Virus record (IMG/VR): IMGVR_UViG_3300047661_000105
Coordinates: 1 to 32,833 of that record
Source of the DNA: a virus
Reading direction: 5' to 3' (one strand)
Length of the DNA: 32,833 nt
The translations under genes and the position numbers were made by a program. Within the stretch, counting starts at the first letter, position 1. Each line of letters opens with the position of its first letter. This document shows positions 23,256 through 30,796 of this stretch, piece by piece. The notes below the pieces were generated by a model, which saw nothing but the letters and a program-made list of their open reading frames with translations, had not been told where the DNA came from and did not search any database.

Positions 23256-23374
23256 ACGCTGGCTATTTTCTGTGTCAATCACGAGTAAGTCCAGTAAGTA
23301 TGTCATTTTAATTTTCTCTCCCCGCCGAATCTATTGCGCCCCTGCGTGACTTGTGCTGCCTATAGATTTGGTTC

Positions 23375-24484
23375 GTGGCCAATATTCCCAATTCTATTGA
23401 TCCCCAGCACGGCGACAACGAAACGCCGTGGATGGAAATTTTCCGCGCCGGCGATTATGGAGAAAAAGGCAACTACTCTGAGGCCGACGTCCAGCAGATC
23501 GCAGACAGCTACGATCCGGTGAAACATGAAGCCCCGGTGGTTTTGGGCCATCCGAAGGTCGCGAGCGGCGCTCCCGCCTATGCGTGGGTGTCGAAGCTGA
23601 AGAACGTGGCTGGAACCCTGATGGCCAGGCTTCACCAGGTTGAACCCGCATTTCGTGAGAGCGTTCTTGCCGGACGTTATAAAAAGCGGTCTGTGGCGCT
23701 CTACGCGTCCGCCGATGGGAAATATGGCTTACGGCATCTGGGCTTTCTGGGCGCTGATGTTCCGGAAGTGAAGGGCTTGGCCGACGCTGCATTTAGCCAG
23801 GCGGAATTCCAATCAATCGATTTCGACGAGGAGAACAAAATGGCAGAAGATACCAAGTCCATCGCGGACAGGGTAAAAGAGGCGCTGCGGGAAATGTTCA
23901 GCGGCGCTCCGCAGCCCGCATTCAGCGAAGATCGCGTCAAAGACCTGATCCTCGCCGAGCAGAAGAAAACCGAGGCCAAGTTCGCCGAAGAGCTAAAGGC
24001 AGAGCGCGAAAAGCGCGAAGCAACCGAGACGCAATTCGCCGAATACAAAAAGTCACAGACGCTTGCTGGGCTTTCGCAGCGCGCCAAGGATGCAATTGCT
24101 TCGCTGAAGGCGAACAAGCGGTGGCTTCCAGCCTACGAGCCTATGGGCGTTCCCCAGCTCTTCCAGGCGCTGAGCACTGCCGATATCGTCGAGATCGAAT
24201 TCGGCGAGGGCGACAAGAAAAAGAAGAAGGACGCGTTGCAGCTCTTCGCCGATGTTCTGGACGGCATTGGAAAGATCGTGCCGGAGGGAAGCCTCAAAAT
24301 TCCAGGCGTTCCGAATGCTCCGGAATTCAAGGAAGGCGTCGATCCCGAGTCGATTCTCTTTGACGAAGCCGTGAAGCAGCGCGCCAAAGAAAAGAAGATC
24401 CCGTATACCGATGCCTACAAGGAGCTGAAGAGCGAAGGCTTCAAACCTGTGAACGCGGGAGCTAGCACGGCTGGCGCGGTTTAG
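23375..24484 (+). CDS. Head maturation protease with C-terminal scaffold, Mu gpI-like (369 aa)
   Basis: Residues 1-140 match the Mu-like protease family (APVVLGHPKVASGAPAYAWV, FRESVLAGRYKKRSVALYAS, LRHLGFLGADVPEVKGL). The rest is charged helical scaffold (EKREATETQFAEYKKSQ), then a C-terminal region ending NAGASTAGAV. The start is GTG 23375 without a good ribosome site, after a 119-base gap that may hold an RNA signal. It should cut the scaffold out of the prohead. An in-frame internal start gives the separate scaffold protein. Confidence 0.85.
   Translation: MANIPNSIDPQHGDNETPWMEIFRAGDYGEKGNYSEADVQQIADSYDPVKHEAPVVLGHPKVASGAPAYAWVSKLKNVAGTLMARLHQVEPAFRESVLAGRYKKRSVALYASADGKYGLRHLGFLGADVPEVKGLADAAFSQAEFQSIDFDEENKMAEDTKSIADRVKEALREMFSGAPQPAFSEDRVKDLILAEQKKTEAKFAEELKAEREKREATETQFAEYKKSQTLAGLSQRAKDAIASLKANKRWLPAYEPMGVPQLFQALSTADIVEIEFGEGDKKKKKDALQLFADVLDGIGKIVPEGSLKIPGVPNAPEFKEGVDPESILFDEAVKQRAKEKKIPYTDAYKELKSEGFKPVNAGASTAGAV
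23828..23842 (+). promoter_or_regulatory. Internal ribosome site and start of nested scaffold
   Basis: GAGGAG (23828-23833) lies six bases before ATG 23840, which is in frame with the protease gene (codon 156). This site is much stronger than the one at the protease start, so the scaffold should be made in larger amounts. Confidence 0.75.
23840..24484 (+). CDS. Nested capsid scaffold protein, Mu gpZ-like (214 aa)
   Basis: In-frame internal start (MAEDTKSIADRVKEALREM) of the protease gene, with its own strong Shine-Dalgarno. The product keeps the charged helical scaffold region and the C-terminal capsid-binding part but lacks the protease. This mirrors Mu I/Z and lambda C/Nu3. The scaffold would shape the prohead and then be degraded by the protease. 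Confidence 0.75.
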   Translation: MAEDTKSIADRVKEALREMFSGAPQPAFSEDRVKDLILAEQKKTEAKFAEELKAEREKREATETQFAEYKKSQTLAGLSQRAKDAIASLKANKRWLPAYEPMGVPQLFQALSTADIVEIEFGEGDKKKKKDALQLFADVLDGIGKIVPEGSLKIPGVPNAPEFKEGVDPESILFDEAVKQRAKEKKIPYTDAYKELKSEGFKPVNAGASTAGAV

Positions 24485-24489
24485 TGGAT

Positions 24490-24516
24490 TAGAAGCCCGA
24501 TCCTGGTGGGCTTCTA
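24490..24516 (+). other. Intergenic hairpin before the decoration-protein gene
   Basis: TAGAAGCCC (24490-24498) and GGGCTTCTA (24508-24516) form a perfect 9-base-pair stem; CCTCGGG (24536-24542) and CCCGAGG (24561-24567) form a second one. Neither has a T-run, so they look like RNA stability or processing elements and not terminators. Confidence 0.6.
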
Positions 24517-24596
24517 GTCCATGGGCGATGTAGGACCTCGGGAATAGCGCCAGGCGGAAGCCCGAGGACAACTTCAGAGAAACGAGGATTTGGATC

Positions 24597-25001
24597 ATGA
24601 CAATGCGAGTAATGGGCCCCGTTGGAATTCCCGCGATCCGCACCAGAGTAGCCGAGACAGCCGCCATTTTGCGCGGTTTGGCGGTCGCCCAGGGCGCGGC
24701 CGACAACGGAGGCAGGCTGGTTACCGTTCTCAATACCCGTGTGGTCGGCATCGCGGGCGATGTTCCCGTGGCCGGCACGAATGTGGGCGATGCTTTCCCT
24801 GTCGTCCAGGACGGCGAAACGGTGGCGATTGCCGGTGCGGTGATCGCCGCTGGCCAATACGTGAAGGCCGATGCGACATCGCGGTTTATTCCCGCTGTGG
24901 GCGCTTCTGGTACCGGTGAGGAGATTGCTGGCCGCGCGCAGTCGAGCGCCGCAGTCATCGGCGACGAGTTCATTATCGACGTCGCACCGTTCGTCAAGTA
25001 A
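24597..25001 (+). CDS. Capsid decoration / DUF2190-like protein (134 aa)
   Basis: The small beta-rich protein matches the DUF2190 pattern: AAILRGLAVAQGAAD, a run of short strands (VTVLNTRVVGIAGDVPVAG), AVIAAGQYVKADATSRFIPA, and GEEIAGRAQSSAAVIGDEF. Members stabilise the capsid shell of phages as cement proteins. Position between scaffold and major capsid genes fits. CGAGGA lies before ATG 24597; ATG 24603 is a possible alternative start. Confidence 0.75.
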   Translation: MTMRVMGPVGIPAIRTRVAETAAILRGLAVAQGAADNGGRLVTVLNTRVVGIAGDVPVAGTNVGDAFPVVQDGETVAIAGAVIAAGQYVKADATSRFIPAVGASGTGEEIAGRAQSSAAVIGDEFIIDVAPFVK

Positions 25002-25057
25002 TACAACTCCGTTGCGCCGATGCGCGCCGGATATTCTCGCTTTGAGGAGCTGAGGCA

Positions 25058-26038
25058 ATGGCAACTTCCGTGGTTCTGCCCTTAACCGGGCGGTTAGACA
25101 TGGCCCTTTCGAACTACGCGAAGGGCTATCGCAACAATCAGGACGTGACGGACCTTCTGTTCCCGCGTCTGCCAGTGCTGCGCCAGACCGATCGCTACTA
25201 CGTTTTCGGCCGTGAGGCGCAGCAGCTCACCAACAACACGTTGCGCGCGCCTGGATCTCCTTCCGAACGCGCGAGCTTCAGACTCTCGACCGATAACTAT
25301 TTCTGCCCCAGCCATGCGCTGAGTGCGGTGGTCGCTGATGAAGAGAAGAAGTCTTATACCATCGGCGATCTGGATCAGTCGACTGTCGAATTGCTCCAGA
25401 CGAAGTTGATGCTGGACCGCCAGGCCCGCGCCGCTACGCTGGCCACCACTCCGGCCAACTATGGCAACAACACGCTGACGCTGTCTGGCACTTCGCAGTG
25501 GTCGGACTATGTGAACTCTGATCCGATTTCGGCGGTTGAAACCGCGAAAGAGTCGATCATCACCACTGGTTCACCAGCCAACATGCTGATACTCGGCTAT
25601 GACGTGTACAAGAAGCTCCGCAATCACCCGTTGATCATTGAGCGCTTCAAGTACTCGCAGGTGGGCGTCATCGGGCCGCAGGAACTGGCGACAGTCTTCG
25701 GCGTAGACAAGGTGGTTCTGGCGGCCAGCGTCAAGGACAATGGCGACGGCACTCAAACCTTCATCTGGGGCAAGAACGCCATTCTCGCCTATGTCGCGCC
25801 CACGGTCATGAGTGCGGGTGTGATCGGTGCCGAAGGTCAGGTGGCACCGAAGGATGTCAGCTTCGGCAAGAGCTTCGTTTGGACCGATGCGCCGCTGACG
25901 ATTGACGGCTACGGCGTCATCATCGCGCGGCATCCTGATGCGACGGCGAAGGCTGACCTTCTGGGTGTGGATTGGTATTCGGACGAGAAGATCACCGCGC
26001 CCGAGGCCGGTTACCTCTTCGCCAACGCGGTCGCCTAA
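25058..26038 (+). CDS. Major capsid protein (326 aa)
   Basis: A GAGGAG-type ribosome site precedes ATG 25058. The order after scaffold and cement genes, the size and the sequence (N-terminal arm with AKGYRNNQDVTDLLFPRLPV, RQARAATLATTPANYG, YDVYKKLRNHPLIIERFKYS, ELATVFGVDKVVLAASVKDN, FIWGKNAILAYV) fit an HK97-fold shell protein of a type common in siphoviruses and Mu-like phages. It is likely a major product late in infection. Confidence 0.85.
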   Translation: MATSVVLPLTGRLDMALSNYAKGYRNNQDVTDLLFPRLPVLRQTDRYYVFGREAQQLTNNTLRAPGSPSERASFRLSTDNYFCPSHALSAVVADEEKKSYTIGDLDQSTVELLQTKLMLDRQARAATLATTPANYGNNTLTLSGTSQWSDYVNSDPISAVETAKESIITTGSPANMLILGYDVYKKLRNHPLIIERFKYSQVGVIGPQELATVFGVDKVVLAASVKDNGDGTQTFIWGKNAILAYVAPTVMSAGVIGAEGQVAPKDVSFGKSFVWTDAPLTIDGYGVIIARHPDATAKADLLGVDWYSDEKITAPEAGYLFANAVA

Positions 26039-26056
26039 GATCGCGCGTCACAAAGC

Positions 26057-26092
26057 GCGCCGGCCGGAACGCCAAGCGTAAACGGCCGGTGC
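26057..26092 (+). other. GC-rich hairpin after the capsid gene
   Basis: GCGCCGGCCG (26057-26066) pairs with CGGCCGGTGC (26083-26092), ten pairs with one G-U, around a 16-base loop. No T-run follows, so partial termination or protection of the capsid mRNA 3' end is more likely than full termination. Confidence 0.6.
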
Positions 26093-26125
26093 ACTTTCAC
26101 AATTCACGCATAGAGAGAAGGAATC

Positions 26126-26311
26126 ATGGCAGGCAAGAAGAAAGTCGATGAAGGCATGCCGGCGACCTACACCGTGCTGCATCCGATTCATCATGACAAT
26201 GAGCACTACAAGCGTAGCGAAAAGATCGATCTGACCGAGTCGCAGGCGAAGCCATTGCTGGCGCTGAAAGTGATTGCGCCCTACGTTGCGCCAGCTGAGG
26301 AAGCGAAGTAG
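26126..26311 (+). CDS. Small head protein, Mu gp35-position (61 aa)
   Basis: AGAAGGA precedes ATG 26126. A short basic and then acidic protein with a small beta fold (TYTVLHPIHHDNEHYKRSEK, LTESQAKPLLALKVIAPYV). Similar short proteins follow the capsid gene in many Mu-like phages. Exact function unknown. Confidence 0.7.
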   Translation: MAGKKKVDEGMPATYTVLHPIHHDNEHYKRSEKIDLTESQAKPLLALKVIAPYVAPAEEAK

Positions 26312-26314
26312 CCG

Positions 26315-26803
26315 ATGGCCTACGCGACCCAAGACGATCTCGTTCCTTTGCGGCTTACGCAGAAGGATCTCATCGAACTCACAGACGATGACGATACAGG
26401 TACGGTCAATACCGCAATCGTCACCGCTGATCTCGAAGAGGCCTCGGGTCGCGTGGAATCGTATTGCCGCCAGAGATACATCACTCCGCTACAGGCTTCG
26501 GACGATGTGAAAGCGTTGACGCTCGATATCACTGTCTATCTACTCTTCAGCCGTCGGCGCGATACGCACATCAGTGATACGGTGCAGCAGCGTTTTGACC
26601 AAGCTATTGCGTTTCTGAAAGATATTTCGGTAGGCAAGGCCTCTTTAGACCAGCCCGTCTCGGCGCAACAAGCTCAGTCGGGATCTGGCAATGCAGTGGT
26701 CACGCGGAAGCCGGAGCGCTTCAGCGACAGCAATCTGGATGGATACACGGGCAGCGACCGCAACTCGCGCGGCGGCTGTTTCCCGAATTGGTATGGGATG
26801 TAA
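26315..26803 (+). CDS. Head-tail connector, DUF1320 / Mu gp36-like (162 aa)
   Basis: The DUF1320 pattern is clear: MAYATQDDLV, LIELTDDDDTGTVNTAIV, LEEASGRVESYCRQRYITPL, LDITVYLLFSRR and a FDQAIAFLKDISVGKASLD helix. Members are thought to act as the connector between head and tail. The C-terminus is Ser/Gly/Asn-rich. Three bases separate it from the upstream stop. Confidence 0.9.
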   Translation: MAYATQDDLVPLRLTQKDLIELTDDDDTGTVNTAIVTADLEEASGRVESYCRQRYITPLQASDDVKALTLDITVYLLFSRRRDTHISDTVQQRFDQAIAFLKDISVGKASLDQPVSAQQAQSGSGNAVVTRKPERFSDSNLDGYTGSDRNSRGGCFPNWYGM

Positions 26804-26806
26804 GCG

Positions 26807-27547
26807 ATGGCGACCGAAGTAATCCAAGTCGATGACAGCTGGGCGGTAGTGGCTTTGGGCCGCTTCCGTCTTTCCTTGCAGCAGCATGACGAGCTGCTGC
26901 GGGAAATTGGCATGGCGCAACTGGTCTCGGTTCGCCGTACCTTTCGTGAGCAAGGCTCTCCGGCCAACTCATGGGTGCCGCTTTCGCCCAACACGATCAA
27001 GCGCGATCCGAAGCGCTACGGCGCAGGGCACAAGCTGCTGATCGGCAAGGGAACGCTGCTGAACTCGATCAACTATGCAGTGCAGGCCAATGGAGTGGTG
27101 ATCGGCACCAATTTGAAGTATGCGGCCGTGCATCAGTTCGGTTCACGCGACCGCAAGGCCGCCATCGGACCGCAGACCAAGGCTCAGTCAATGGCTACGG
27201 TCAAGGTGGGCGAGCACGGACGCCTTGAGTCTCAGTTCTCCGGCAGCCGCACGCGGCTCAAGGGACCGGGCTATACAACGGCTCGGCTGGAAGGCCCAGC
27301 ATTCGAAGGCAAACGGCGGCCCAGTCTCCGGACCAAGCTGACCGGACCTCGCAACCTGGTGACCGAAAAGATCAGGCGCATCGGGCCGCGCAATATGAGC
27401 AAAGTCAGCGCGCATGAGAGGCACCAGAACATCCCGCCTCGACCTTACTGCGGTTTCCGTCCCGAAGATCCGGCGCGCATTCGCGGCATCGTCCTCCGGT
27501 ATGTGAACAAGGCAAAGAAACAGGCCGGACTGGAAGGCGCGCAATGA
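26807..27547 (+). CDS. Virion morphogenesis protein, Mu gpG-like (246 aa)
   Basis: The family pattern appears in two parts: an N-terminal LREIGMAQLVSVRRTFREQG with SPANSWVPLSPNT and LLIGKGTLLNSINY, VIGTNLKYAAVHQFGS, and a C-terminal IPPRPYCGFRPEDPARI. Between them is a basic insertion of about 85 residues (about 125-205) rich in Arg, Lys and Gly. Family members work in head-tail joining or tail completion. It overlaps the next gene as ATGA. Confidence 0.82.
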   Translation: MATEVIQVDDSWAVVALGRFRLSLQQHDELLREIGMAQLVSVRRTFREQGSPANSWVPLSPNTIKRDPKRYGAGHKLLIGKGTLLNSINYAVQANGVVIGTNLKYAAVHQFGSRDRKAAIGPQTKAQSMATVKVGEHGRLESQFSGSRTRLKGPGYTTARLEGPAFEGKRRPSLRTKLTGPRNLVTEKIRRIGPRNMSKVSAHERHQNIPPRPYCGFRPEDPARIRGIVLRYVNKAKKQAGLEGAQ

Positions 27548-28038
27548 GTTCGGCTTTTCGTATCGACTATGTCGAAGCCGCGTTGCTGGCGCTTCTCAAT
27601 GCGAAGCTTGCCGGTGCCTACGGCTCGAAGGTGAATATCAATTCTTTGGGCGACGCCGATTTCAACGAAAACGGAGACCTCGTGCTGAAGCCGCCGTCGA
27701 TCCGTGTACGCTTCGCGGGCGGGGACTACGACCCTTTGCGCGATAACCAGCGCTTGACCTATGAAGCTGGGTTTCCATTCGAGGTGCTCTGCTTTGAGTC
27801 ATCGCTTCGCTCGAAGGCGGATGAGCGCAAACAGACGTTGGTGTTGGTGTCCGTCGTTCAGGATCAGCTTGCGGGCGCGCGCCTATTGTTGGCGGATGGG
27901 TCGAAGACCATGCCGATTGAAATGAAGTCGGTATCGCTCGTGGCCTCGGAAGAGGGGCCGGTCGATCAACTTTTTTCAGTCATCGTGCTCGTGAAGGGCA
28001 TTGCGCAGTTCAGCGGAGCAAACGCCCAACCAGCGTAA
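27544..28038 (+). CDS. Mu gp37-like tail completion protein, DUF1834 (164 aa)
   Basis: An N-terminal helix (YVEAALLALLNAKLAG), then beta strands (LKPPSIRVRFAGGDYDPL, YEAGFPFEVLCFESSLRSKA) and a helix (LVLVSVVQDQLAGARLLLAD) match the gp37/DUF1834 fold as I know it. These proteins sit between the connector and tail genes. Start coupled by ATGA to the gene before. No membrane segment. Confidence 0.75.
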   Translation: MSSAFRIDYVEAALLALLNAKLAGAYGSKVNINSLGDADFNENGDLVLKPPSIRVRFAGGDYDPLRDNQRLTYEAGFPFEVLCFESSLRSKADERKQTLVLVSVVQDQLAGARLLLADGSKTMPIEMKSVSLVASEEGPVDQLFSVIVLVKGIAQFSGANAQPA

Positions 28039-28051
28039 CGAGGGTTCAAGA

Positions 28052-28348
28052 ATGGACACAACAGCACAATCCGATTTCGTCGATATCCAGCTCAGCGCGG
28101 CTGGCATCGCCATGGTGGGCGCAAATGGCGCTCTCCAAATTACGAACGCGCATTTGTCCTACAAGTTCACTCCTGGAGTTTCGACCCGCGTTCTTACTAG
28201 CGAATGGAGCAAGATGCTGCGCTGGGAATCGTGTCAGGGTAAATCGATCTTCGAGCTTGCACCGGTGGTCTCTGCTGCCTCCAAAACCACAACGACGATC
28301 GATGACGCCTCACAAGCCACAACCGTCGCCACGAAAGGAAAGAAATAG
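28052..28348 (+). CDS. Small tail-region protein of unknown function (98 aa)
   Basis: GAGGG precedes ATG 28052. The N-terminal 70 residues look beta-rich (FVDIQLSAAGIAMVG, NAHLSYKFTPGVSTRVLTSE), the last 30 are Thr/Ser/Ala-rich (ASKTTTTIDDASQATTVAT) and end in lysines. It sits where Mu has gp38, before tail tube in this phage, but I see no clear relation. Two bases separate it from the tube gene. Confidence 0.65.
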   Translation: MDTTAQSDFVDIQLSAAGIAMVGANGALQITNAHLSYKFTPGVSTRVLTSEWSKMLRWESCQGKSIFELAPVVSAASKTTTTIDDASQATTVATKGKK

Positions 28349-28350
28349 CC

Positions 28351-29367
28351 ATGGCCGGACCTTACAATTTTGAATCGCAACCGAAGTCTCTTCGGAATCT
28401 GGTGCTGAGCGCCAACCGCCAGCTTGCCTGGAACACTGCGCTGGCCGATGCCGCGCTCACCCAACGGCAGCGCTTCGATGGCGGCGCTGTGCTGGAGTTG
28501 ACGCCCACGCGCCGCTCGGACCTTGACTACGCCGGAAAAGGCACGGCCTTCGCGACCAATGGCCAGGTGACCAGCTTCGATACCAAGCTCACCGGATTCA
28601 AGGCCGAGGGTTCGCCGTGGCTTCTCGCCTGGCTATGCGCCTTCCTGATGGGTAAAGACACCGTAACGGGCGCGGCCGCTCCCTACACGCACGCCATGAC
28701 TTTCGACGAAACGACCCGCACCGCAGTGCCCACCACGGTTTACATGGAAGACACCGAGGACATCAAGTACAAGTGCCCGGACATGTGCGTCAACGATGTG
28801 ACCATCACCATCAACGACGTCGGCGCAATCAGCGTGGAAGGCTCGCTGATCGGCACCGGCCGCCAGATCATGGGCGCAATGGTTGCCGTGCCCTCCCTGG
28901 CCGACGAATCGTATGTCTTGGGATCGGACGCGGTTGTGAGTCTTGGCCCAGTGGCCGCGTCCGTCTCGATGGTCGGCCGCCACATGAGCACGACACTCAA
29001 GCTCGACAACCAGCTCACGGTTCATAAAGCTCCGGGTGGTGGCCAGTACGGCATCTTTGTGCGCAAAGGCAATCCCAAGTTCTCGCTCACCTCTACGATT
29101 GCCGCCAAAGACGTGGACGACGTCTACACTCTGCTCAAAAACGATACAGCCACGGCCTATTCGCTGACCGCGAATTCCGGCGCATCCGCGCAGTTGGGAA
29201 TCTCAATTCCGCAGGTGCATCTCAAATCGACCAAACTCGGCTTCGATGGAGACATGGAAGTCTGGCAGCTCGAAGCCGATGAAACCACCTGCTACCAAGT
29301 CGCTGGCGTACCGCCGATCTCATTGCAGGTGACCAATGCCGTTGCCGCCTACCTCGTAGGCGCTTAA
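28351..29367 (+). CDS. Tail tube protein, long-tail type (338 aa)
   Basis: AAGGAA precedes ATG 28351. The protein is beta-rich with a duplicated-looking layout (GGAVLELTPTRRSDLDYAGK, TYAHAMTFDE-type strands, CVNDVTITINDVGAISVEGS, VSMVGRHMSTTLKLDN, LQVTNAVAAYLVGA). Siphovirus tube proteins of this size have this composition and place. No sheath gene (Mu gpL) lies before it, which argues for a non-contractile tail. Abundant structural protein; a terminator follows it. Confidence 0.7.
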   Translation: MAGPYNFESQPKSLRNLVLSANRQLAWNTALADAALTQRQRFDGGAVLELTPTRRSDLDYAGKGTAFATNGQVTSFDTKLTGFKAEGSPWLLAWLCAFLMGKDTVTGAAAPYTHAMTFDETTRTAVPTTVYMEDTEDIKYKCPDMCVNDVTITINDVGAISVEGSLIGTGRQIMGAMVAVPSLADESYVLGSDAVVSLGPVAASVSMVGRHMSTTLKLDNQLTVHKAPGGGQYGIFVRKGNPKFSLTSTIAAKDVDDVYTLLKNDTATAYSLTANSGASAQLGISIPQVHLKSTKLGFDGDMEVWQLEADETTCYQVAGVPPISLQVTNAVAAYLVGA

Positions 29368-29379
29368 CTTTTCCTCCGT

Positions 29380-29415
29380 GGGGCGTAATCGCGAGTTACG
29401 CCCCGCATCTTTTTT
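29380..29415 (+). terminator. Rho-independent terminator after the tail tube gene
   Basis: GGGGCGTAA (29380-29388) pairs perfectly with TTACGCCCC (29396-29404), loop of 7, followed by GCATC and six T. It probably ends part of the transcripts and keeps tube protein in excess over the downstream tail genes. Confidence 0.85.
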
Positions 29416-29435
29416 CAAGGTCTGGCACCCCTCCA

Positions 29436-29474
29436 CCCCAGCGACTCAAGACCTATCGCTGGGGACCCCGGGAA
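29436..29474 (+). repeat. Tail-operon hairpin repeat, copy A
   Basis: CCCCAGCGA (29436-29444) pairs with TCGCTGGGG (29456-29464); the loop contains AAGACCTA and the stem is followed by ACCCCGGG. Copy B at 30755-30787 is nearly the same and copy C at 30335-30355 shares the AAGACC and GGGGACCCCG core. From 29416 to 29584 there is no gene. Confidence 0.65.
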
Positions 29475-29584
29475 TCTACGCCGGACCGAGGCGTCGCCCC
29501 ACTCCGCGAGCCTCAAGCAATGCAGGGTCCTTCACCCTGATGTGCGGTACAAAAAATCCAACTCAAACGAAAGAAGGACTCTCT

Positions 29585-30322
29585 ATGTCAGCTATTGAAC
29601 TTGCAACGCCGCGCGTCATCGTGATCGAAGAACGCGGAAAACAGTATCGGCTCACCCTTGCGCGCATCGCCAAAAAACAGTGGATGCACTATTTCGACGG
29701 CATCGTCTCCACCTCGGAAAATCAGGCAGGCAAGCGCATCGATAGTTTCGATTCCAGTTCGGCGCGCTTGGAACTGATCGAAAAGAGCCTGGTCAATGCC
29801 GAAGGCTACGCCACGGTGGATGGTTCGCCGGTCGCTTCCACTGCTGGCTGGCAATCGCTGCTGCCTTTATCGCATCGCCTTGCCGCGGGCAACACGATTG
29901 TGAGCGTGGAGCGCGCCGAATCTTCCGACGACGAACCTATCGTGCTGGGCGCGGAATCCGTATATCTCAACGCGATCTGGAGCGCGGACGACAAGGGCGT
30001 CATGCAGAAATACCACGGCCTTTGCCACCGGTTCAAGACGCCCAACGCGGAGCAGCAGCATCGCTTCTCGCGTGACTCCAGCCGTTCGCGCGTCGTCGGC
30101 GGATCGCGCAAGGGCAAGACACTCTGGCTCGGACCGCAGGCGACGTTGGTGGAACTCTATGACGAGTTGATCGTCAGCGTGGACGGCTACCAGGTCAATG
30201 GTGCGGACCTGGGCGCGGATCGCGACGCCATCGTGGCGGAAATGGACACTTACCACAAGGTGGCTGCTGCCGACATCCTCTTCTCTCCGGCCGCCGCGAA
30301 TCTCAGTGAGGATAACGAATAA
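29585..30322 (+). CDS. Probable tail assembly chaperone, first gene (245 aa)
   Basis: I start at ATG 29585, after GAAGGA; a longer frame upstream would run through the terminator and repeat. The protein is mixed alpha/beta (VIVIEERGKQYRLTLARIAK, ARLELIEKSLVNAEGYATVD, LWLGPQATLVELYDELIVSV). Position between tube and tape measure is that of lambda G or Mu gp41-type chaperones. No chaperone motif is certain. It ends in TAA 30320-30322, and the same frame then stays open into the next gene. Confidence 0.5.
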   Translation: MSAIELATPRVIVIEERGKQYRLTLARIAKKQWMHYFDGIVSTSENQAGKRIDSFDSSSARLELIEKSLVNAEGYATVDGSPVASTAGWQSLLPLSHRLAAGNTIVSVERAESSDDEPIVLGAESVYLNAIWSADDKGVMQKYHGLCHRFKTPNAEQQHRFSRDSSRSRVVGGSRKGKTLWLGPQATLVELYDELIVSVDGYQVNGADLGADRDAIVAEMDTYHKVAAADILFSPAAANLSEDNE

Positions 30323-30334
30323 TACACGGAACAA

Positions 30335-30355
30335 AGACCATGCGGGGACCCCGAG
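30335..30355 (+). repeat. Tail-operon repeat, copy C (partial)
   Basis: AAGACC (30335-30339 region) followed by GGGGACCCC (30344-30352) and GAGG matches the core of copies A and B but lacks the long stem. Its GGGGA may serve as the ribosome site for GTG 30356. Confidence 0.5.
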
Positions 30356-30754
30356 GTGATTGATGTTGTCCAGGATGCGGAAGGCGTGCGAATGGCTCTC
30401 GAAGAGATCTTCGAGGAGGATTTCGTGCGCTCCCGCATCGACCGCGAGTCGGCCGGAGCAGACAAGCAGACGCGCGAGCGGATGGCCTGCCAGATTCCGC
30501 CGCGCACGCTTTCCCCGGGCTACTACTGCTTCGCTCAGCACCTGCTCCATCTTGAGGGTGAGCAAAAAGCGGGCGTTGCTTTTACGGCTGGAGATCTGGC
30601 CGCGTTTGAGGTTTTTGGCTTGTTGGCGCTCGGCAGCGCACGCACCGCTTTTGAAAGCCGTCATCCGGCCTGTTCGGCATGCGGCGCTCGGCAGCAGAAC
30701 CGCTTTGGGGTCCAGTGCTCCAACTGCGGCATCAAGTTTCGCAAGAGGAAGTAG
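30356..30754 (+). CDS. Possible second tail chaperone with zinc ribbon (132 aa)
   Basis: GTG 30356 follows GGGGA seven bases upstream. The helical N-terminal half (MALEEIFEEDFVRSRIDRES, LSPGYYCFAQHLLHLEGEQK) resembles tail chaperone partners in place and size. The end is a four-cysteine zinc ribbon (CSACGARQQN and CSNCGIKFRKRK). The same frame is open back to the TAA of the preceding gene, so a readthrough fusion is formally possible. Role inferred from position. Confidence 0.5.
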   Translation: MIDVVQDAEGVRMALEEIFEEDFVRSRIDRESAGADKQTRERMACQIPPRTLSPGYYCFAQHLLHLEGEQKAGVAFTAGDLAAFEVFGLLALGSARTAFESRHPACSACGARQQNRFGVQCSNCGIKFRKRK

Positions 30755-30787
30755 CCCAGCGACGAAGACCTGTCGCCGGGAACCCCG
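30755..30787 (+). repeat. Tail-operon hairpin repeat, copy B
   Basis: CCCAGCGAC (30755-30763) pairs with GTCGCCGGG (30772-30780) with one A-C mismatch; loop GAAGACCT; then AACCCCGGAGG, whose GGAGG is the ribosome site of the tape measure gene. Confidence 0.65.
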
Positions 30788-30796
30788 GAGGAACGC

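Noticed and set aside
24053-25006. 317-residue minus-strand frame opposite protease and cement genes
   Set aside because: Mirror of two well-supported plus-strand genes; no ribosome site or motif.
30290-30400. Programmed -1 frameshift between chaperone genes
   Set aside because: Both genes are in the same frame and no slippery heptamer is seen near the first stop.
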